Shown here: positions 7,042 through 11,150 of the stretch, piece by piece
How positions within the stretch are numbered: the first letter of the stretch is position 1
Layout: each line of letters opens with the position of its first letter
Assembly (NCBI GenBank): GCA_046727955.1
Contig: JBKPDO010000128.1
Coordinates: 1-11,150, forward strand
Direction: 5' to 3'
Source of the DNA: DASVXQ01 sp046727955
GTDB lineage: Bacteria > Actinomycetota > CALGFH01
DNA length: 11,150 nucleotides
The notes under the pieces: model-generated
Seen by the model: only the letters and a program-made list of their open reading frames with translations
The model's database searches: none
Told to the model about the DNA's origin: nothing
Program-made: the position numbers and the translations under genes

Positions 7042-8034
7042 GTGAAGCTCGGCAGGATCCAGGTCGAGGGGCCTGACGGGCCGGTCGCGCGGCTCGCCTT
7101 CGCGGACCCCTCGCGCGGGCGGGTCGTCGACCTCGTGCGGGCGGAGCGGCTCCGCCTCGAGCACCAGGGGGCCAGCCCGACGGCGGCCCTGCGCCTTGCG
7201 GAGGCCCTGTTCCCGGGCAGCATGGCGGCGGCGATCGGGGCGGGGCCGCTGCTGGTCGAGGCCGCCGCCCGCGCGGTCGAGGCCGCTGGCGACAAAGCCG
7301 CGCTGCAGCTCGACCAGGTGCGGCTGCTGCCGCCGCTCGACCCGCCGCGGCTGCGTGACTGCATGGCCTTCGAGGGCCACATCCGCAACGCCTACGGGCG
7401 GCTCGGCAGCCCGGTGCCGCCACAGATCTACGAGCTGCCGATCTACTACAAGGGCAACCCGGGGACGCTGATCGGCCACGAGGCCGAGGTGACCTGGCCG
7501 GCCTACTCGCGGTACATGGACTACGAGCTGGAGCTCGGCTTCGTGATCGGCCGCGCGGGCCGCAGCCTCACCCCAGAGGAGGCTGGCTCGCACCTGTTCG
7601 GCGTGACCATCTTCAACGACTTCTCGGCCCGCGACGCCCAGGCGCGCGAGATGGGCGGCGGCCTCGGCCCGGCCAAGGGCAAGGACTTCGCGACCGCCAT
7701 CGGCCCCTGGATCGCCACCGCCGACGAGCTCGACCTGCGGGAGCTCGAGATGGTCGCCCGCGTCAACGGCCAGGAGTGGTCGCGCGGCTCGGCCGGCGAG
7801 ATCATGTGGTCGGTCGAGGAGCTGATCGCTTACGCGTCCTCGTCGGAGCCGCTCGTCCCCGGCGAGCTGATCGCCTCGGGCACGGTGCCGCTCGGCTGCG
7901 GCCTGGAGCTCGGCCGCCAGCTCCAGCCTGGGGACGTGGTCGAGCTGGAGGTGAGCGGTGTCGGTCTGCTCCGCAACCGGCTCGGCCAGCCCGAGCCGCT
8001 GCGCTGGTCGCCCTCAGCCCGATTGCCGCGCTGA
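7042..8034 (+). CDS. Fumarylacetoacetate hydrolase family protein
   Basis: The 330-residue protein belongs to the FAH superfamily, which includes C-C bond hydrolases, hydratases and decarboxylases acting on 2-oxo acids with Mg2+ or Mn2+. A helical N-terminal part (1-100) precedes the catalytic beta-roll. DCMAFEGHIRNAYGR (106-120) carries a candidate catalytic Glu111/His113. YELELGFVIG gives metal ligands Glu162 and Glu164, and FNDFSARD gives Asp193. GPAKGKDF (209-216) provides the conserved Lys, and ASGTVPLGCG (278-287) closes the active site. All key residues look intact. GTG at 7042 is chosen because GGGGAGG (7029-7035) lies 6 nt upstream. The gene is divergent from the cyclase operon and overlaps the end of iclR by 21 bp. 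Names such as fumarylpyruvate hydrolase, 2-keto-4-pentenoate hydratase or ureidoglycolate lyase cannot be separated from the sequence. Confidence 0.92.
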   Translation: MKLGRIQVEGPDGPVARLAFADPSRGRVVDLVRAERLRLEHQGASPTAALRLAEALFPGSMAAAIGAGPLLVEAAARAVEAAGDKAALQLDQVRLLPPLDPPRLRDCMAFEGHIRNAYGRLGSPVPPQIYELPIYYKGNPGTLIGHEAEVTWPAYSRYMDYELELGFVIGRAGRSLTPEEAGSHLFGVTIFNDFSARDAQAREMGGGLGPAKGKDFATAIGPWIATADELDLRELEMVARVNGQEWSRGSAGEIMWSVEELIAYASSSEPLVPGELIASGTVPLGCGLELGRQLQPGDVVELEVSGVGLLRNRLGQPEPLRWSPSARLPR

Positions 8035-8793
8035 GCCCTCGAGCATCTCGGTGACGGAGGCGCAGGCGTGGACGAGCGCCTTGGCGAGCTGGCGCTCCCT
8101 GCCGTAGAAGCGCAGCGCGGGAAGGGGGATGGTGATGGCCGCGCGGCCGCCGATGCCGTCGACGATCGTCTTGCCGACCGCGCAGATGCCCTCGGTGTGC
8201 TCCTCGCGGTCGAAGGCGACGCCCTCGGCGCGGATCTGCTCCAGCTCTCGCAGCAGCTTCGCGCGGCTGGTGATGGTGTGCCGGGTGAGGCGCGGGAGCC
8301 TGGCGGGCAGCAGCGCCTCGACCTGCTCGGGGGGCAGCTCGGCCAGCAGCGCCTTGCCGTTGGCGGTGCAGTGGGCCGGGAACCTGGCGCCGACGGCCGA
8401 GACCGCCTGCAGCCGCTGCGGCGCGGCCACCTGGTCGATGAAGATCACCTTGTCGCGGTCGAGCACGGCCAGGTCGACGGTCTCGTTGGCGTCGCTCGAG
8501 AGACGCTCGAGCTGGGGCCGGATCTGCTGGCGCAGCTCGCCGAGCGCTGCCGAGGCGAGCCCGGCCAGGCGCGGGCCGAGCCGCACGCCCCCGGCCGCCG
8601 ACACCGGCACCAGCAAGCGCTCGCTGGTCAGCGCCTTCACGATCCGGTGCACGGTCGAGCGGGGCAGCCCCACCCGCTGCGCGATCTGGGCGAGGCTCAG
8701 GCCACCCGGCGCCGCCTCGAGCGCGGCGAGGATCCGCGCGGCGCGGGCGATGGCCTGCACCTCCGAGGCGGCGCTCACGGCTTGCTGGCTCAC
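8014..8793 (-). CDS. IclR-family transcriptional regulator
   Basis: The 259-residue protein has the length and two-domain layout of IclR regulators. The N-terminal winged helix-turn-helix is at about residues 12-75, with LSLAQIAQRVGLPRSTVHRI as the HTH (32-51). The C-terminal GAF-like effector domain follows, with HCTANGKALLA, EEHTEGICAVGKTIVDG and IPLPALRF as family landmarks. IclR proteins bind small carboxylates, often aromatic acids or oxo acids, and repress or activate adjacent catabolic and transport genes. GTG at 8793 is chosen because AAGGGG (8800-8805) lies 6 nt upstream and the HTH then falls at the usual distance. Frames reaching further upstream would run through the 26-bp palindrome and the divergent promoter. 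The gene is divergent from the ABC importer and convergent with the FAH-family gene, so it most likely controls these and possibly the cyclase operon. Confidence 0.92.
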   Translation of the reverse strand: MSQQAVSAASEVQAIARAARILAALEAAPGGLSLAQIAQRVGLPRSTVHRIVKALTSERLLVPVSAAGGVRLGPRLAGLASAALGELRQQIRPQLERLSSDANETVDLAVLDRDKVIFIDQVAAPQRLQAVSAVGARFPAHCTANGKALLAELPPEQVEALLPARLPRLTRHTITSRAKLLRELEQIRAEGVAFDREEHTEGICAVGKTIVDGIGGRAAITIPLPALRFYGRERQLAKALVHACASVTEMLEGSARQSG

Positions 8794-8799
8794 AGCTGT

Positions 8800-8805
8800 C
8801 CCCTT
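8800..8805 (-). promoter_or_regulatory. Ribosome binding site deciding the iclR start
   Basis: AAGGGG on the minus strand with a 6-nt spacer before GTG at 8793 identifies this start over longer in-frame extensions up to 9033. Confidence 0.6.
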
Positions 8806-8815
8806 GTTGCGATCC

Positions 8816-8841
8816 GCGGCGGCCGTCCGGACGGCCGCCGC
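8816..8841. repeat. Perfect 26-bp palindrome
   Basis: Every base from 8816 to 8841 pairs with its mirror partner around a centre at 8828/8829 (TCCGGA core), with two 13-bp arms and no loop. It lies 22 bp upstream of the iclR start and 12 bp upstream of the -35 box of the divergent importer promoter. It may be a protein-binding operator, plausibly for the IclR dimer, or a strong hairpin in the iclR leader RNA. It is not an intrinsic terminator because no T-run follows. Confidence 0.75.
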
Positions 8842-8853
8842 AAATCCGACACC

Positions 8854-8882
8854 TTGACATGAGACGGGCGGACCCATAGCGT
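8854..8882 (+). promoter_or_regulatory. Sigma-70-type promoter of the ABC importer operon
   Basis: TTGACA at 8854-8859 is a perfect -35 box. After 17 bp comes TAGCGT at 8877-8882, which fits TANNNT. The predicted start of transcription is near 8889, giving a leader of about 60 nt before the ATG at 8951. In DNA this GC-rich, a perfect -35 at optimal spacing in the only sizeable gap before the operon is unlikely to be chance. TACGCT on the other strand overlaps this -10, so a minus-strand iclR promoter could share it, though its -35 is poor. Confidence 0.7.
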
Positions 8883-8891
8883 ACCTCTTCT

Positions 8892-8913
8892 CGATACAAG
8901 TGCGCTGCGATAC
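8892..8913. promoter_or_regulatory. CGATAC direct repeat, candidate operator
   Basis: CGATAC occurs at 8892-8897 and 8908-8913, 16 bp apart, just downstream of the predicted transcription start of the importer operon. Protein bound here would block initiation. The 16-bp period is about one and a half helical turns. The regulator is not known; the adjacent IclR is the obvious candidate. Confidence 0.35.
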
Positions 8914-8936
8914 GGGACAGCCTGCGGGGGCGCTCC

Positions 8937-8942
8937 GGAGGG
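8937..8942 (+). promoter_or_regulatory. Ribosome binding site of the substrate-binding protein gene
   Basis: GGAGGG with an 8-nt spacer precedes ATG at 8951. An in-frame ATG two codons later (8957) is possible; a longer start at 8900 would spoil the signal peptide. Confidence 0.6.
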
Positions 8943-8950
8943 CACAGCAC

Positions 8951-10156
8951 ATGAGAATGGGAGCGCGGCACGCCGCTGCCGCCGCCGTTGCCTTGCTCGT
9001 GGTGCTCGCGGCCGGCTGTGGCAAGAGCGGCACCTCGACGGAGAGCTCCGAGATCGTGATCGGGGCGTCGATCCCCCTGTCCGGTCCGCTGGCCGGCTTC
9101 GGCAGCTTCCAGCGCTGGGGCTACCAGCACGCGGTCGACCTGGTCAACCGCGCCGGTGGCCTGCAGGTCGCCGGCTCCACGCGCAAGGTCCGGCTGATCC
9201 TGCTCGACGACAAGACCGACCCGAACACAACCTCGTCCAACACCGACACACTGGTCTCCAGGAACAACGTGACCGCGCTGCTGGGCTCGTGCACGCCGGC
9301 GCTGGTGGTGGCCGGCGCGGTGGTGGCCGACCGCAACCGCGTGCCGATGGTGACCGGCTGCGCGCCGCTGGAGGCCTTCAAGAGCGTCAAGCGCTGGCAG
9401 TACGTCTGGGACGTGTTCTTCGACGAGCCCGATCTCGCCGAGGCGCCCTTCAAGACCCTGCAGGCCGCCGGGGCCAAGACCAACAACAAGCTCGCGATCG
9501 TGCACGACAACGGCCCGGACGGCGCCGTGGTCGGCGGGCAGCTGTGGCCGAAGCTGGCCGCTCAGTACGGCTACACGGTGGTCTCGAACCAGTCCTTCCC
9601 GGTGGACAACACGCAGTTCAACTCGTTGATCTCCAACGCCAAGGCGGCCGGCGCCGACGTGTTCCTGATCGACGCGGTGACGCCCCAGGCGGTGACGATC
9701 CGCAAGCAGATGGCCTCGGCCGGGTACAACCCGCAGGTGATCGTGGCGGAGAAGGGGGCGGAGCCGGTGCAGTTCGCGCAGGCGCTCGGCAGCCTGGCCG
9801 ACGGGGTGATCGTCGGCGGCTACTGGGACTCGTCGTTCCCCTACCCCGGCGCGGCCGAGCTGCGGCGGGCGTTCGAGCAGGAGACGAAGCAGACCTACTC
9901 ACAGCACATCGCCGACAGCTACGCGGCGGCGCGGATCCTGCTGGACGCGATCAGCGCGGCGGGCTCGACGGACGCGGCCAAGATCAACGACGCGATCGGC
10001 AGGACCGACAAGACCTACGAGGTCGGGCCGGTGAAGTTCGACGACCAGCACACCTCGAAGCTGCCGATCGCGGAGCTGCAGTGGCAGGGCGGCCAGACCA
10101 AGGTCGTGTGGCCGGAGCAGCGCAAGACCGGCGAGCTGCTCTTCCCTGCGACGTAG
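8951..10156 (+). CDS. ABC transporter substrate-binding lipoprotein, branched-chain amino acid type
   Basis: The 401-residue protein is a periplasmic-binding-protein-like type I fold of the HAAT (LivJ/LivK) group. It has a lipoprotein signal: MRMGARH, a hydrophobic core, then the lipobox LAAGC with lipidated Cys23, so it would be anchored on the outer face of the membrane. IVIGASIPLSGPLAGFG (35-51) starts the first lobe. GSCTPALVVAGAVVAD (112-127) matches the ligand-binding loop, with Cys in a position usually held by a small residue. DSYAAARILLDAI near 336-348 lies in the C-terminal lobe. Such proteins deliver amino acids, short amides, urea or aromatic acids to LivHMGF-type importers. ATG at 8951 is supported by GGAGGG (8937-8942) and by the signal peptide. 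The permease gene follows after 21 bp. The specificity is probably for the compound degraded by the neighbouring enzymes (inference). Confidence 0.92.
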   Translation: MRMGARHAAAAAVALLVVLAAGCGKSGTSTESSEIVIGASIPLSGPLAGFGSFQRWGYQHAVDLVNRAGGLQVAGSTRKVRLILLDDKTDPNTTSSNTDTLVSRNNVTALLGSCTPALVVAGAVVADRNRVPMVTGCAPLEAFKSVKRWQYVWDVFFDEPDLAEAPFKTLQAAGAKTNNKLAIVHDNGPDGAVVGGQLWPKLAAQYGYTVVSNQSFPVDNTQFNSLISNAKAAGADVFLIDAVTPQAVTIRKQMASAGYNPQVIVAEKGAEPVQFAQALGSLADGVIVGGYWDSSFPYPGAAELRRAFEQETKQTYSQHIADSYAAARILLDAISAAGSTDAAKINDAIGRTDKTYEVGPVKFDDQHTSKLPIAELQWQGGQTKVVWPEQRKTGELLFPAT

Positions 10157-10177
10157 CCGCGCAGACCAGGGGTCCTT

Positions 10178-11059
10178 GTGCATCTTCCCAGTGGGCACAC
10201 GCTCGTCACCGCCCTGGTCTCCGGGGCCCTGCTCGGTGGGCTGTTCGCGGTCACGGCGCTGGGGCTCTCACTGGTCCTCGGGGTGATGCGGCTCATCAAC
10301 CTCGTGCACGGGGAGCTGGTGATCCTCGGCGCGTACCTCGGCTACGTGCTGCTGTCCAGGCTCGGGCTCGACCCGCTGGTCGGCCTGCTGCTGGTCGCGC
10401 CGGCGCTGGCGCTGCTCGCCTACCCGCTGCAGCGCACCCTGCTGCTGCCGCTGCTCGGCAAGGGGCAGGAGGCTCCCCTGCTCACCACCTTCGGCCTGTC
10501 GGTGATCGCCCAGAACCTCTTCATCCAGGTGTTCCACGCCGACACCAGGTCGCTCAGCCGCGCCTACGCGACCGCCCCGCTCGGGCTGGCGGGGTTCGAG
10601 GTGCCGGCGATCTACGTCATCTCTTTCGCGGTCGCCCTGGTCGTGGTCGGGGCCGTCCACCTGCTGGTGCAGCGCACCGGGGCTGGCCGCGAGATCCGCG
10701 CCGCCTCCGAGGACCCTGGAGCCGCGGCGGTGCTCGGCGTCGACGTCGGCCGCGTTTACGCGCGCACCTATGCGCTCGCCGCGGCCTGTGCCGGTGTCGG
10801 AGGGGTCCTGGTCGGCCTGGCGTTCGCGTTCACGCCGACCACCGGCACCGGCTACCTCTTGACCGGGTTCGCCGTGGTCGTTCTCGGCGGGCTCGGCAGC
10901 GTGCTCGGCACCCTGATCGGCGGCATCGGCCTTGGCGTGATCGAGAGCGTGGGCGGCTCGCTGTTCGGCGACGGCTACCGTGACTTCATCGGCCTGGTGG
11001 TGTTCCTCGCCTTCCTGGCGCTGCGGCCGCAGGGCGTCCTGGGGCGGGCCGAGCGGTGA
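10178..11059 (+). CDS. livH: Branched-chain amino acid ABC transporter permease, LivH type
   Basis: The 293-residue integral membrane protein has about eight hydrophobic segments. LVLGVMRLINLVHGELVILGAY (32-53, shown here by its core NLVHGE at 41-46) is the hallmark of LivH permeases. IRAASEDPGAAAVLGVDVGR in the last third is the cytoplasmic coupling loop that contacts the ATPase. YRDFIGLVVFLAFLALRPQG near the end is typical of the C terminus. It forms the membrane channel together with LivM and is powered by LivG and LivF, which are probably beyond the window. GTG at 10178 has AGGGG 5 nt upstream, and the gene follows the binding-protein gene by 21 bp. The symbol is by family; the transported solute need not be a branched-chain amino acid. 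Confidence 0.92.
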   Translation: MHLPSGHTLVTALVSGALLGGLFAVTALGLSLVLGVMRLINLVHGELVILGAYLGYVLLSRLGLDPLVGLLLVAPALALLAYPLQRTLLLPLLGKGQEAPLLTTFGLSVIAQNLFIQVFHADTRSLSRAYATAPLGLAGFEVPAIYVISFAVALVVVGAVHLLVQRTGAGREIRAASEDPGAAAVLGVDVGRVYARTYALAAACAGVGGVLVGLAFAFTPTTGTGYLLTGFAVVVLGGLGSVLGTLIGGIGLGVIESVGGSLFGDGYRDFIGLVVFLAFLALRPQGVLGRAER

Positions 11060-11150
11060 GGCTGAGCCCGCCGCAGTCCGGCGGACCCGCCGGGTCCGGC
11101 GCGGGCGGGCAGGAGGCGGCCGGGTCCGGCGCGGGCGGGCAGGGGGCGGC
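11056..11150 (+). CDS. Probable LivM-type permease, N-terminal fragment
   Basis: GTG at 11056 overlaps the livH stop as GTGA, the usual coupling arrangement, and the frame stays open to the window edge. The 31 visible codons read MRLSPPQSGGPAGSGAGG and continue Gly/Ala-rich, with a 10-residue repeat. No family motif is yet visible. The LivM assignment rests on gene order, because livM nearly always follows livH. The Shine-Dalgarno is weak, so the true start could lie downstream. Confidence 0.5.
   Translation, partial: MRLSPPQSGGPAGSGAGGQEAAGSGAGGQGA
11091..11150 (+). repeat. 30-bp tandem repeat, two copies
   Basis: 11091-11120 and 11121-11150 are identical apart from one base (A at 11114, G at 11144). 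The period of 30 bp equals ten codons, so the repeat is in frame with the GTG at 11056 and encodes a Gly/Ala-rich decapeptide. More copies may follow beyond the window. Confidence 0.85.

Noticed and set aside
8794..9033. N-terminal extension of the IclR protein
   Set aside because: It would be coded by the palindrome, the divergent promoter and the binding-protein start, and lacks IclR features.
9289..10983. Long plus-strand frame across the binding-protein and permease genes
   Set aside because: Arg/Gly/Ala-rich shadow running through two clearly assigned genes and their spacer.

Overview
The window is about 11 kb of very GC-rich DNA (roughly 70% G+C by eye) with many GTG starts, tight gene packing, strong GGAGG-type ribosome binding sites and a Gram-positive-style lipoprotein. 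It looks like an actinomycete or close relative (Actinomycetota). The genus cannot be told from the sequence. I see no rRNA, tRNA, CRISPR array or transposase gene, and no gene-free stretch over 300 bases.

Positions 1-3690 hold a cell-envelope/glycosylation pair that is convergent and separated by only 7 bp. The first is a large polytopic GT-C-like membrane glycosyltransferase (+), possibly read from a leaderless message. The second (-) is a fusion of a divergent GT2 (DPM1-like) domain to a SAM-dependent methyltransferase. A relatively AT-rich 130-bp spacer (3691-3823) carries a likely -10 box for the fusion gene and separates this pair from the rest.

Positions 3824-6932 form a minus-strand catabolic operon. 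In transcription order it encodes a metal-dependent cyclase-family hydrolase, a small cupin that lacks the usual metal ligands, a short-chain dehydrogenase/reductase, and a 3-hydroxyacyl-CoA-type dehydrogenase. The last three are packed with a 4-bp overlap or a 7-bp gap; an 80-bp spacer with a possible 26-codon ORF lies between cyclase and cupin. Divergent from the cyclase is a fumarylacetoacetase-family hydrolase (7042-8034, +). It ends tail to tail with an IclR-family regulator (8014-8793, -), and the two coding regions overlap by 21 bp.

From 8794 rightwards a regulatory region separates iclR from a divergent branched-chain-amino-acid-type (HAAT) ABC importer. It has a perfect 26-bp palindrome, a near-consensus promoter (TTGACA, 17-bp spacer, TAGCGT) and a CGATAC direct repeat at the predicted start of transcription. 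The importer genes present are a lipoprotein substrate-binding protein, a LivH-type permease and the first codons of a probable LivM-type permease, which starts in a 30-bp in-frame tandem repeat and runs off the window.

Inference: IclR senses a small carboxylic compound taken up by the HAAT importer. The cyclase and FAH-family hydrolases open or cleave a ring or C-C bond, and the SDR and 3-hydroxyacyl-CoA-type dehydrogenase oxidise hydroxyl intermediates. The substrate is not readable from the sequence, and I do not recognise this gene combination as a characterised pathway.
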